Positions 46,301 through 57,786 of a stretch of 64,000 nucleotides of DNA are shown one piece after another. The DNA is from Allomyces arbusculus (Eukaryota; Blastocladiomycota; Blastocladiomycetes; Blastocladiales; Blastocladiaceae): assembly GCA_027604705.1 (NCBI GenBank), contig JADHYV010000065.1, positions 1 to 64,000 of the forward strand, given 5' to 3'. A model generated the notes under the pieces. It searched no databases. It was not told where the DNA came from and worked only from the letters and a program-made list of their open reading frames with translations. Every line of letters starts with the position of its first letter. Positions within the stretch are counted from its first letter, which is position 1. A program made the position numbers and the translations under genes.

Positions 46301-48724
46301 TTCGCGGCGGCCACCACCGCTGCCGCTGCTGCATCCAAATCGTACTCCCTTGCGAGCACCTCCGGGTCCGGGAACGCGTGCGGTTGAATGAAATGCAGCA
46401 GGTTGAGCACTTCGCGCACGTTATTCTGCAACGGCGTGCCGGTCACCAGGACCGTATGATCGATTTCGAACGCGGCCAACCGTTCAAAGAGTTTCGACGC
46501 GTCGTTCTTGAGCCGATGCCCTTCGTCGACTACCAACAAATCCCAATGCACGCTCTTGAGCCGACTGGCCGCCATGACCGCCTCGTAACTCGCAATCACG
46601 ACATGGCACTTGACGGAACTTCCACGCGCCGGGTCCGTGAACACTTCGTGCGCGAGCGTCAGGTCGCGGTCCACCGCAGTCCCCGGAACCAACACCGCGT
46701 GCAGTGCGGGCGCCCATTTGCGGAACTCGCGGTCCCAGTGCTTGAGCGTCGAGTTCGGCGCGACGACGAGCGCCGGGTACCGCGCGTGCCGCGTGACGAG
46801 GTACAGTACAAAAGCCACGATCTGGACCGTCTTGCCGAGCCCCATTTCGTCGGCGAGGACACAGGACGTGCGCGCACACCAGTTGCCGAGCAACCAGTTG
46901 AGCCCGTCCACCTGGTACGGCTTCAGTTTGCCGATCCCGTCCAGTTCTGCGGGCTGCGCTGTCAAGAGTTGGAACGACGCCGGGTCCGGCCGCGTGTCGT
47001 CCCCGCGGGGCCGCATTGCGCGGTCGCGCACCGAATCGAGTTTTTGCGCGTCGTGGAAACGCGCAAGGGCCGAGTCAAATTCGGGGTCCACGTCGCGGGC
47101 CAGAGTCGCACGCGTTTCCCACGTGGCTGCGGAAATCGGCAGGCCGCGCCACTTGACGAGGAACCGGCCGCCGTGCTGGACAGCGACCACCTTGTGCACG
47201 TGCGTCCATGCCGGATCAATCGCGTGCTGCTCGGGGATCGGCCACGTGCGATACTTGTCTTTCGCGACAGCGCGGTTGAACGCGCGCAGTTTGAGCCTCC
47301 GCGTGCCGAGCAACCAGTCGGCATGCACCCACCGCACCGCGCGGTATGACCGGCCCGCAAACTTGACCAGGTACTCCCGCGCACCTTCAGGGGAGTCGCG
47401 GTAAGTCAAAATCTTCTCGACCTCGTCGGCGCCGACGACGCACAGCGAGCAGTGCCCGTTATCGAGGAGCTCTAGCAGCGCTTCATCGCGCGATAGCTGG
47501 TCGGCGGCGACGCCCGAGTACTCAGCCATGATCGCTGCAGCCGCGCAGGTCCAGTGCGCGGCGCAGTGACACGCGCGGCACCGGAAGGTGGTCGAGGTCG
47601 GGTACGCCGCCGGGTGGTCGTCGGCGGGGACCGGGTTGTGGCAGACGGCGCATTTCGTCCCGGCCGGCGGGTCCTGGCACCGCGGGCACACGAACTGGTG
47701 GTCGAGGAGGTATTTGTCGAACGCCGTGGGGGTGCGCGAGTCGCGCTTCGGTAGACACGCCTAGATCGGCATCCGTGGTCAGACTCCGCCGGTTCGCTCC
47801 AGCAACGGTGGGTGGGAGTCGTACTCCGTGGTAGACGTTCGTGCACCGCGTGCACGGCCGGACATCGCCAAGCGGCAGGTAGTCCTCGTCGTCGTCGTCG
47901 TCGTCGCCCGACGACCCGGCAAACACGTACTTGGACTCGCGCGCCGGCCGCTGTTTTTCCTTCCTGCGCCGCGACGACCCGCTCCCGCGGCGCTTGGTCG
48001 GGCGAGCCGGGTCGGACGCGCCGCCGCACATGCAGCACCGCGTGTCGTGCGGTGGGGCGGCGAAGCGCGCGGTCAGAGTCGCGGCGAAGTCAGCCGAGGG
48101 TGGGGACGGCTCGGGTTCGGGCTCGGGCGGTGCGGGCGCCGTGGGCGGTGGTGGTGGTGGTAGTGGTGGTGGGGACAGGTCGCAGACGACGGGCGCGGGT
48201 CCCGGGTCGGCGTCGTCCTCGTCGTCGGAGACGGTGATCCGGCGATTATGGCGGCGCGACGCCGCCGGGGGGACGACGAGCTGCGCGTCGTCTCTGCTCT
48301 CCTCCTCCTCCTCCCCCTCCTCCTCCACCGCCGGTTTTGGGACAGGCGGCGGCGGCGGTGTTGGCGGCAGCGATCTCAGCTCCGTCTCTTCGCCCTCCCC
48401 TCCCTCCTCTTCAGCTCCGGGCGGCCCATAAACCTCCCACTCCCTCAACACCTCGGCAATCTCCTCTGGCAAGTCCGGCTCATTCCTCCCTTCGCGGGCA
48501 GCGACCTCGGTCTCGTAGTCGAGCACCGCGTACGGGCATGAGGTCAGGTTGGCGAGCGGTTCCCAGGTGGAGGTGCCGTCGGACCAGAGCACGCGGTACT
48601 TGATGGTCCCGCGGCGCGCCTTTTTGCCGGTGATCGAGCGCACTTCGTATTCGTCGTCCTTGGCGTCAGTCACTGCGGGGTCGAGGCTGGGGTCTGCCGG
48701 ATCGGGTGGAGATGGGTCGGCCAT
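43396..48724 (-). CDS. CHD/Mi-2 (Mit1-like) SNF2 chromatin remodeller with an extra N-terminal chromodomain
   Basis: ATP-dependent nucleosome remodeller, closest to Mi-2/CHD3 and fission-yeast Mit1. Exons 48724-47825, 47760-45529, 45449-45420 and 45339-43396 give about 1701 residues. Order: an N-terminal chromodomain (about 24-75; EYEVRSITG, VLWSDGTSTWEP); acidic and Pro-rich linkers; a PHD finger split by a charged insertion (CCMCGG, CTRCTNVYHGACLPKR, FVCPRC) plus a second Cys/His cluster (CAVC, CRACHCAAHWTC); two chromodomains (VEKILTYRDS, VHKVVAVQHGGRFLVKWRG). The SNF2 motor shows ADEMGLGKT, DEGHRLKND, TGTPLQNN, LLSTRAGGVGINLTAADTVI and AIARAHRIGQTRPV. A C-terminal CWVC-x-H-x-C knuckle follows a disordered Pro/Ala tail. 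The third exon is only 30 nt. Confidence 0.9.
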
Positions 48725-49114
48725 GGTTGGTGGAGCGGGCGAGTGACGTGGACGGTTGAATGGTGCAGTTGGTGCGGTTGGATAGTGGTGGGTGCAGTGG
48801 CCGGGGGCAGCGACCGCGTCGTCGTCTTAGTCGTGCGCGGCGAGTGCGCCAGGTCGCAGCGCGCGCGGGGGCGGGCGCGCCGTTGTGAGCGCCGGTCGTC
48901 GAAGTCGCGGTGGAGGTCGCAAGAGGCCGGATTCGCGCGGGCCGCGTTTGCGTCACTGGTAATGCAGTGAGCCGGCGGCCGAGCAGCGAGCAGAGCTGGC
49001 CGACCATCTTCCCCATCAACAACCGCTTCGGCACCTGCAATCCACCAGCACGATACCGCGACCGCCGACCGCGACCCGCTGCAGCACGACCGCGCGCCCG
49101 CACTCGCCGACACC
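48725..49114. other. Divergent region between the CHD gene and the mitochondrial carrier
   Basis: About 390 bp separating outward-facing starts. It presumably holds both promoters. No distinctive element seen. Confidence 0.45.
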
Positions 49115-50349
49115 ATGGCCGCGCTCTCCACCACCGCCGTCACCGCGGCCGCCCCAGCAGCCGATGCACCACCAACCCCTGCTCCAAGGCCCTCCTATTT
49201 CGGCCGCGGCCAGGCGGCCGACCAAGCCGCCGCGGGGTTTCTCGCGGGGGCCACGTCCACCGCGCTCCTGCACCCATTGGACCTCGTCAAGACGCGGTTC
49301 CAGGCCGACACCTCCTCGAAACGCCCACGCATCACCCTGCTCGCGTCGGCGCGCGCACTGGCCAATATCGCGCGCGGCTACGGCGTGCGTGGGCTGTACC
49401 AGGGGCTCGCACCGAATTTCGCGGGGGCCACGGCCAGTTGGGGATTGTACTTCTTCTTCTATGCGCGGATCAAGGAACACATGCTGTTGCAGAAGCGCGG
49501 ATACGTCGGGGTCGGGGACGTTGCCGAATCTGGCGGCAAGTTGGCGAGGGGGGAGCATTTGGTCGCGGCGGCCCAGGCGGGTACGTTGTCTGTGATGCGT
49601 GAGGTTTGGGAGGGGGTCGGGTGACTGACGGTGCGAGCGACATGGTGTAGGCGCGCTGACGTGCCTCGCGACCAACCCGATCTGGCTCGTCAAGACGCGC
49701 ATGTGCTTGCAGTCGCCGACGGCGCCGCAGTACAAGGGGCTGTTTGGTACCCTTTCCTGTCTGCCGTGCTCTCCTCGCCCGTCGATGGTCCCATATTGAC
49801 CAAATTCCGAAACCTCACCAGACGCCCTCTCGCAAATCGCGCGCACCGAAGGCCTGCGCGGCCTCTACCGTGGCCTGACCCCCGCTTTATTCGGCGTCTC
49901 GCACGGCGCCATCCAGTTCATGGTCTACGAAGACCTGAAACGGCACGCGTCCCACTACACCTCCACCCATTCCGGCGAATCGTGGCTGCTCGGCCCGACC
50001 TCCGAGTACATCTTCAATGCGGTCACATCCAAGGTGGTGGCCAGTGTGGCGACCTACCCGTACCAGCTGGTCAAGACGCGGCTGCAGTCGGGTGCGACGC
50101 GGTACAGTGGCGTGGTGGATGTGGTGAGGCAGACGTGGAGGGGCGAGGGGCTGGTCGGGTTCTACAAGGGGTTGGGCGCGAATGTGTTGCGCGTGATGCC
50201 TGGGACGTGTGTCACGTTTGTCGTATATGGTACGTCTTCGGGGATGGGGGGGGGGAGGGGGGCGTGGAGCAGGTGGAGAAGGCAGAGAACTGACGAGCCA
50301 GATGCGTGTAGAGACGACAAGCAAGTTTTTCCGCACGCACGCGCAATAG
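49115..50349 (+). CDS. Mitochondrial folate/FAD carrier (SLC25A32/Flx1 family)
   Basis: Six-helix inner-membrane carrier moving folate or FAD into mitochondria. Exons 49115-49580, 49651-49746, 49822-50229 and 50312-50349 give 335 residues. The three carrier repeats show PLDLVKTRFQ, NPIWLVKTRM and YPYQLVKTRLQ. Family-specific features are ASWGLYFFFYARIKEH, the Trp in PIWLVKTRM, and LFGVSHGAIQFMVYEDLKRH, all as in SLC25A32. The spliced end reads VVYETTSKFFRTHAQ. Intron 3 has a long G-tract (about 50,241-50,262). Folate versus FAD specificity cannot be decided by eye. Convergent with the Nudix gene. Confidence 0.9.
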
Positions 50350-50587
50350 CCGATCGTCGCCGTGCGTCGTTGGGAGCCTGTATGTATTTTCGTGGGACGC
50401 TGCAATATAGCGCAGCGTGGATTAGACGCCCCTTTTCGCTGTTCTCGCGACCAAGTCGGATCCGGATCGCTGCACTCCGAATTTAACTAGCTGTCCCGTG
50501 CTGGACCACGACAAATGCGTCTATTTCGCATCAACACCAAATCCAAACCAGGACCGCGCACCGGTCCCCCTTCTCCACCTCGTGAAT

Positions 50588-51453
50588 CTACATCTTGCTC
50601 ACATGTCCGACCGCTCGCCACCGCTGGACCAGCTCGACCATCGTCGGCTGGCCCGGGTTCGTCCACGCGTACGCTGGGTCGCGCGCGTACGCGATGCGTG
50701 CCTACACACCCCACCCGACTCTGGTCAGAATCCCGTCAAGCAGCACGCGAGAAGGTGGCAGCACAACGTACCAGCTCAATGCACACGGCCGCCGTCAGCC
50801 CCCACACGCGAAACTCCTCCCCCCGCCACGGCACCCGAAACTCGTGAAACTTGCACTGCACGCCGAGCCACCGCAGTTCGAAATCCGCGTGCACCTGCTC
50901 GTCGGCTTCCAAGAAGGTGCGGACCGGGACACAAAACACGGCGGCCACCTCCTCGTCGTTCAACGTCAACGAATCGACCAGCTCGTCGGCGCTGTCCGAA
51001 TCGCGGAGTTGCACGACGACGGGGTAGACGAGCGAATTGATCCTCGAAATGTGCGGGTGCAGCGTCGTCAAGTAACTGGAACGCGACGGCGGGAGGCCGA
51101 TTTCTTCGTGCGCTTCGCGCAGCGCGGTGGCCAGGATCGACGCGTCGGTTTCGTCCCATTTCCCGCCGGGGAAGGCGACTTCGCCGGCTATTGATGTGCG
51201 ATTACCGGTCAGCGCGTGTACGGCTCGCCCCGGAATGGCACCCGGAGGAGCAGTTACCGTGCGATCGCAGGTGCGCCGCACGGAGCGTCAAGACGACGCA
51301 GAGTCCGCGCGTGCGGCAGTTAACAAGCGGCACGAGTACGGCGGCCTTGTTGGCGTGCGGGAAGTCGTCGACGTGCGGGTCGTAGTTCGCGAGTCGCGCG
51401 AGCGCGGCCAGGTCGGCCTCGGTGTCGATGCGATTGCTGGCGTCGTCGGTCAT
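50588..51453 (-). CDS. Nudix hydrolase, CoA diphosphatase type (NUDT7/8, Pcd1-like)
   Basis: Hydrolyses CoA and related nucleotide diphosphates, in peroxisomes or mitochondria in known members. Exons 51453-51258, 51187-50772 and 50701-50588 give 241 residues. The spliced junction makes SHAGEVAFPGGK, the family's entry to the Nudix box. The box reads G-G-K-W-D-E-T-D then ALREAHEEIGLP, with the REUXEEXG core complete. HEFRVPWRGEEFRVWGLTA matches the CoA subgroup. The last exon, found by a GTACGT donor and TGTAG acceptor, adds ARIAYARDPAYAWTNPGQPT. The end is HVSKM, not a clear peroxisomal tripeptide. Confidence 0.85.
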
Positions 51454-51794
51454 GGCGGGCGACGCGCGTGTGGTTGGTCAAAAGTCGAGATATGCGATTC
51501 CTGGCGGGAAAACTTGGTCGGCAGGAGGAGATGGGAGGGCCAAGGCGCCAGCAGGCCGACCGGCCCGACCGGGCGTGAGGAATGAAATGGATTGCGACAG
51601 TGAGTCACTGTCACGCCCGACATCTCCGCGCTCTTCGTCCGTCGTCGCCAGTCGCGACCACCGCGACCGCCGTCGGCAACCTCCACCACGCCCGCCCCGA
51701 ACCCGCGCGCCGCGCGCGACTTGCCGCACTCGCCCTGCGCGCGTGCATTGGCACCAGCCAGTCCAGTCCCGCTGCATCCACGCGCCGCATCAAG
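51454..51794. other. Divergent region between Nudix and Mis18 genes
   Basis: About 340 bp. The Mis18 frame stays open upstream to an ATG at 51,582, so part could be coding if that start is used. No promoter element is obvious. Confidence 0.4.
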
Positions 51795-54292
51795 ATGCAA
51801 CCGACCGACCCTGCCGCACCTCCACCACCGCCGGCATCTGCACCATCAACGGCCGTCACCATCTTCCCCGCCACGCCGAGCGGCGACACGATGACCCCAC
51901 CCTGGATCGACGACCCGTCGCGCCCGCTGCTCTTCCAGTGCCGCGCCTGCCGCACCATCCTGGGTGACTCGACGGCGTGGTGGGCCGCGCATCCAGCCTT
52001 GGAGTTGGTTGCGCTGTTTGGTAAATCGATCTGGGTGGAGTGATATGAGGATGCGTCAAGTAACGACCCGGCCGGTTAATTATGGTAGCGCTGCCGACAT
52101 CACTCGTGCAGGACACGGCGATCATGGTCGAGACGGCCGGGCTCGCGCGCGGATGGTGTGTCTTTGTGGCGCGCTCCCAATCCCTCGCTGGTGGATCACG
52201 GACTGAATTCTCGAGCACGCTATAGCGCCTACTACCCGCTGCGCTGCAAGGCCTGCGCAACGTTTGCCGGCAAATACTACGCGACGTCGAACGATCTCGT
52301 CGACACGATCCGGTACCCCACCTTCCCGACCCCCCTCCCCCTCCCCCTCCCCTCCCCTCCCTAACCCACTCTCCTGATAGCGAAATGTACTGCCTCGCTC
52401 TGCGATCCGTCGACGTCTACCAATTCGGTGATGCCTTCGCCAACGACACCTCTTCGAAACTCTCCACCCGTCAAGTCCTGGCGCTGCCGTCTACCATCGA
52501 CGTTTCGAACCGGCTTGACGACATGCAAAGCTACTTGGCGCACCAGGCGGGGATGCAGAAGCAGTTGGATAAGGTACACGCGCCACCCCATTCTCTCTCC
52601 CCCCCCCCCTGCACCGCACCGCACCGCATATTGGACTCACCCCCTGCGTAGCTGCAAACAACGCTCATGACGTTTCTCGAAACCATGTCCGCGCGCACGT
52701 CCACCTCCGCGCAGCCGGCAGCGGCGGCGGCGGCGGGGGCGGCGGCCGGCGGACCGCGGCCGGTCAACGGCACTGCCCCCGCCGCCGGTGCCGCCGCGAC
52801 TGCGCGCCGCACCACGACCACCACCGGGGTCGGCGCCGTGATGCCCCCACCTCGATTGGCGGCGGTCGCCGTGGGCCCGAATTCACGCACCCCGTCGATC
52901 GACCGCGCGCCGCTCCCGCCACCGCATCCGCCAACGGCGGCACCCGCACCCGCACCGGCGCCCGCGCCTGGCACGGGCACGCCGCCGGGGTACGCGCACC
53001 TACAGCACGTTATGCACCATCAGCATCCGCAGCTGCAGCACCAAGCTCTGCAGCAACAGCAGCTAGCCCTCGCACAGCAACAACAACAACGCGCGCTGCA
53101 CCTCCAACAAGCGCAGGCGCAAGTGCAGGCAGCCGCGATCCAGCAGGCGCACGCGATGCGACTCCAGCAGCAGCAGCAGCAGCAACAGCAGGCGGCGGCG
53201 CAGGCCGCACTGGCAGCACAGCATCCGACACGTCGGCGTGTGATGGCCGCCGCCGCCGCCGCACACCAGCAGGCGCAGCAGCAGCGCGTCAGCGGAAGTG
53301 GCACGGCGGCGCCGCCGTCCCCCGCCGCGCCGTCCGCGCCCGCGCACAGGGTCCGCGTCCCGGCCCCCGCGGCCGCGGCCGCGGGCCCCGCCGCAGTCCT
53401 GCCCGCCGCTGCACCGGGCTCGACGGCGACTGCGGCCGCGAAACGCGCGCGACCGCCCGCACCCGCATTGGCCACAGTGCCTCCGGCAGCGGCGGCAGCG
53501 GGCCCGCCCGCGCGGCCGGCGACGATGGCCGCAGCGGTGACTGCGGATATGGATGGCGGTGGGGATGAGGCGCACACCGTGTCGGCATCGCCGCCGCCGC
53601 CGCCGCGATCAACGCCCGGTGCCGCGCCTGCTGGCACCACCACCACCACCACCACCACCACCTCGACCTCGACCTCGACCTCGACCGGCACGCCGACGAC
53701 CGCGACCGCGACCGACGGCACCGCCGCGCCCGCGGCGGCGGCGGCAATCGCCGAGTCCACCGCCAGGTTCGCGCTCGTGCCGGGAACCGATTCCGCAACG
53801 GCGGCGCGCAAGCGCGCGGCCTCCGTCGAGGAGGGCGCCGCCGGTGGCGAGAGGCGTGGGAAGCGCGCGAGGACCGCGTCGCCGCCGGCGGCGGTCGTGG
53901 CGAGCATCGACGACGGCGCGAGTGGTCCGGCGGCCGCGACGACCGGGCGCGGAGGGGTGCCGGATCGCGCGCGCGCGGGAGGACGACGGGACGCGCGCAG
54001 CGCGTCAGCGCCGCTCCTGGCGCCGCTGCCGCTCCAGGAGCCGTTGCAGCTCCAGGCGCCGTTGCCTCTGCAGGCGCCGTTGCCGCCCGCGCCGCCGGAG
54101 GAGGAGGAGGAGGAGGATGAGGAGGAGGAGGACGTGGCGGATCGGAAACCGGATGCGGGTGGCGGCGGCGGCGAGGAGGAGGAGGAGGTGGGGCCGGCAC
54201 CGGCGGTGGCGGCGGCACCAGCAGCAGCAGGAGCAGCAGCAGCACCGCGGCGGGTTATCGATTTGTCGGATTCGGACGGCGGTGGGGATTGA
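51795..54292 (+). CDS. MIS18: Mis18 kinetochore protein with a 540-residue low-complexity tail
   Basis: Mis18 primes centromeres for CENP-A loading through a Yippee-type zinc fold. Exons 51795-52020, 52089-52157, 52216-52312, 52381-52573 and 52652-54292 give about 741 residues. The Mis18 domain (about 37-190) has both zinc CXXC pairs, FQCRACRTILGDSTAW and YYPLRCKACATFAGKYYATS, plus LVQDTAIMVETAG between them and the DAFANDTSSKLSTRQVLALP segment after. A helix SNRLDDMQSYLAHQAGMQKQ follows. Typical Mis18 proteins end soon after (about 200-230 residues). Here exon 5 adds poly-Gln, Ala/Pro/Thr runs and acidic stretches, ending in RRVIDLSDSD, a classic SUMO-interacting motif. The start at 51795 is preferred; 51582 is an in-frame alternative. 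Confidence 0.85.
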
Positions 54293-56335
54293 TGGATGGA
54301 TGGTCGCCCGGCCGGGTTGGTCGGCTCAAGGTAATTCTCTTCGATCAGGTCAACATGATTGATTGATGGTGTGTGGTTTGTTGTCAAACGAGCGAGTGGC
54401 GCGAAGCCGCCGTTATCGCGGGCAGGTCGTGCGCGACGTGACGCGCGCGCGCGCGAGAAGGGGGACTTCCATGAGCAAGAACGAACGCGAAGGCTGGCGG
54501 CACGACAGCTGGCCAAATGGCTAGCAAGCATGGCGAGCAACGAGCAACGTGAACCAATTAGGAAGAAAGCGGCCCGAGCCCAGGTCGTTCATTATCCGTC
54601 ACTTGGAAAATAAAGCGAGAAAAAGAAGGCGCGGGCGGCTGTGAGACGATGGGCCACGTTGAAGGCGGCGAGATGAAGAGAGAACGAGGATGGAGAGCAG
54701 AGAGAAAGGTCTGGACGTCGTCGAACGGCGCCCTGAACAGGGAGCGGAGCGAGCGAACGGCCAATGGTAAAACAATAAGAAAGGACAACGAAATAAGGGC
54801 GCGGAGGGGAGAATGGAGGGCCGAAGGGAGTGGGGCAGGCGAGGGAAGAGGGGGGGGGGGGGGGCGAGGGGCAGGCGAAGCTTGGCCGTGAGACGACGGG
54901 GCGCGAGGGGGCATGCCAGCACGGTCGACTTGGTCAGCACGGCGCACAGATGCGGGCGCGATCAATAAGCGCGGGACGCTGGGCCGTAGCGGCACGAGCG
55001 GGAACATGCGGCGCGGCGGAACGAGCGGATGCGTCGAGGAAGCCTGGACGTGCATGGACGTCGAGAGCGAGCGCGAGGACCAAGTCGAGCGTGCCGAGCG
55101 ACGAGACGAGAGCGTCAGCGTGAACTTGATTGACGGCAGTACCGTCGCTTGCGCGACATGCCACGGCCAATACTTGGCCGCTGTTCGAGAGCATGCCGCG
55201 ACGACGGCACGAGCAAGAGCGAGGAGGCAACGACAACAGAGTCGGCGACGACTTGGTATCGAAACGGCTTTCGTCATCACTTGCGCACAACGGCCAAGGC
55301 CACACGCCGCGCACCCACGCGAAAACACCAGTTACTCCACCAAGACGAAGACGGGTTGAGCGGTCTACGTGCGGAAGCGGCGCGCCTGCGCGCGCTTGCA
55401 CACGACGACGACGGGCACGACGAGAATGGCACGGGCACATCGAGAATGGCGCCACACGCACGAGCGAGAACGGTCCACTGGCGCACTCGCCTGGCTTAAG
55501 GGCCGAATGCGACCCAATCAGTCGCTGCTCGCCGCGGCGGTGGCGGCGGCGACGTCAGACGACTCTACTCCATTCCAAACCAAACACAACAACAACCAAA
55601 CGCGAACGCAACGGCAGCGGCAGCGCGCGCAACGAGTTCTAGGGCACCGGATCACAACTGCGGGTATGTCGCGTGCCGACCAACCAACAAAGGTGCGCGC
55701 TGCCGAGGCGCCGCCGCGGGGGCCAAAAACGAGAACGGGAACGGGAACGACAGAGCAACGGGAGGGCGAGGGTTGGCGCGGTGCGCGTCGGCCCGGGCGG
55801 GCGCGGGCGAGCGGGCGGGCGGGTGCGAGATCGAGACACGGTGCGACTTGGTCCGGGCAAGCGGACAGGCGAGGAGCGCGGGGCACGTGGGAAGAGCGCG
55901 GGCGACGTTCGCGGGCACACGGGGGTTGCGCACGAGCGGCGCGCGCAGACGAGGAACGGCAGAGCACGCCAACGAGACAGACCCAAACAAAACGAGGAAG
56001 AGCAAGAAACGGGGAAGCGCACGGAACGGGGTTTCAACGGCAATGGGAAGAAACAAGGAAAGCGAACCGAAAGAACAGGGAGGGGAACTACAAGCATGAC
56101 GAGAACGGAAACGCGAAGAGCAGAAAACGAGAACGAGAACGCGAGGACAGGTAACGGGAACAGAAGACAGAGCAGCCGAAAAGACACTCAAAATGGCGAG
56201 CAACATCATCAACAACCAGCCAGGAAACCACAAAGCGGCGCAGCGCGCCAGAGCGCGCGCGCAGGCGAGCAGCCGACCAAGGCCCGAGAACCCGGGGGTC
56301 GGGGCGCGGCGGGGAAGACTTCAACGTCCGGATCG
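54293..56335. other. Two-kilobase purine-biased intergenic region
   Basis: No convincing gene between two converging stops. The plus strand is strongly purine-rich, most clearly at 54,440-54,900 and 55,690-56,230, with AACGGGAACG-type degenerate repeats and a G-run at about 54,850-54,864. Open frames here are long because of composition and are Arg/Glu/Gly-rich without domains. Confidence 0.55.
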
Positions 56336-57747
56336 TCACGGCATTGGCACGTCAATCCGTAACATGGCGCGCAGATCACGTGCGAGCGCGTCGGCCGCAC
56401 CCGTCGGCACTGGGGCCGCCGCGTGCATCGGCGGCGGCGGGACCGCGAAGACGGGCGGTGCATAGTGGTGCGCGTGGTGCGCCATGGCCCACGGGGACGG
56501 GATCGCGACGTGCGCGGGCGCGTACGGGTGCGAGTGCGCGTAGGCGTGGCTGACGGTGATCGGGAAGTGCGGCATCGGCGCGGGCGCGGGGGCGTACCCT
56601 TGCATCGGAGGCGGCGGCGGGACCGCCATACCGTGCATGCCCGGGGCCATCGCGCGCATCGCCGGCGGCGGCGACTGCATCTGCGCCAACGGGGCTGGCG
56701 GCGGCGGCAGCGCGTGGAAGACAGGTGCCGGCACGGGCGACGGGACCGTGGCCACAGCAGGCACAGGTGCGGCGGGTGTGGCGGGCGAAGCCGCGACGGC
56801 GCCGGCCATTTCGCGCATCCCCGCGGCAGCGAGGAGCGAGAGCAGTTGCCGCGACCGTTGCCGGAGGGACGTGGTCGTCTCGGCAGCCTCGTCCGACGAC
56901 GACGACGACGAGGAACCGGCCTCGTCGTCACTCTTGTTCCCCGACGCGGCGGTATTCTTGGTGGCCGCGGGGCTCTTGGGCCGCGTGGGCGAGGCCGGCG
57001 GCGACCTCGTCCCGCGCAGCGCCGGCGGCGCCGTCGCGAACCCGCCGAAATCGGGCATCGGCAGGGCGTCGGGCGCGGGCGACTCGAGGAACGTGGCGCC
57101 GGCGTAGGCGCGCGACGACGACGTGCTGGAAGCCGTAGCGGGGCGCGCCGAGTGCGGTTTCGCGGGTGCCTGCGAAGAACGCGGCGGTGTCGCTGGGGTC
57201 GCATTGGCGGTCGTGGAGCGGCGCTGGGTCGCGGGCGAGCTCGGCACGGGTTTTGGCGCGGCGGCCGACGGGACCGAGGCGCGACGCGGGCGCGGCTGCT
57301 GCGGCTGCGAAGAGGTGGCGGCCGAAGGGGCCACGTGCAGCAGACCGGGCGCGGGGGCGGCGGTCACGGCAGCCGGGGCCGAGCGCCTGGCGGAGAGGAG
57401 AGAGCAGAAGGGGTTGAGCGTGCGGCACAGCACTACTTTCAGCGAGTGAGCGATGCGTACTTTGCGTTGCTCGGGTGCTGCGTGCGCTTGGGCCGCGGCG
57501 GCAGGCCCGGGCTGGCGGCCTCGGTGGCGGGCGCCACGGGCGGGAGCGCGTGCGCGGCAAGGGCGGCGAGGTGCGCGGCGGCCGGGGCGGGCGGCGCGAC
57601 GGGCGCAGCCGTGGTGGTGGACTGTTTCGGGTGGTGGTGGCGGCGGTGGGCGCGCCGTGTTGCGGAAGCCGGGGACGACGGGGCGGCGGTCGCGGCGGTC
57701 GTCGTCGTCGTCGTCGCGGACGGTGGTGATGGGCCAGTGGGCGACAT
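56336..57747 (-). CDS. Proline-rich protein with a PNRC-like motif (possible decapping cofactor)
   Basis: Exons 57747-57461 and 57386-56336, joined at GTACGC/CCGCCAG, give 445 residues, mostly Pro/Ala/Ser. One ordered-looking patch stands out: RAYAGATFLESPAPDALPMP followed by DFGG, around residue 195. It resembles the PNRC motif (YAGxxFxxSPxPxxLPxP), which in PNRC2 and yeast Edc1/2 binds the decapping factor Dcp1. A serine/acidic run follows, then a helix LRQRSRQLLSLLAAAGMREM, and a C-terminal helix ADALARDLRAMLRIDVP. A role in mRNA decapping is an inference from the short motif alone. The ATG is directly preceded by a GGT-repeat leader (plus-strand orientation). Confidence 0.5.
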
Positions 57748-57755
57748 GGTGGCTG

Positions 57756-57786
57756 GGTGGTGGTGGTGGTGGTGGTGGTGGTGGTG
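57756..57786. repeat. (GGT)n microsatellite in a 5' leader
   Basis: About ten GGT units on the plus strand begin 9 bp upstream of the start codon of the minus-strand proline-rich gene, so the leader RNA would read (ACC)n. Confidence 0.85.

Noticed and set aside
53020-54540. Long minus-strand frame opposite the Mis18 tail
   Set aside because: It is compositional: the reverse of GC-rich Ala/Pro/Gln codons. The plus frame continues directly from the Mis18 domain by a good splice and ends in a SIM.
55369-56362. Overlapping plus-strand frames, Arg/Glu/Gly-rich
   Set aside because: They are open only because the strand is purine-rich and stop-poor. No domain or splice pattern is present.
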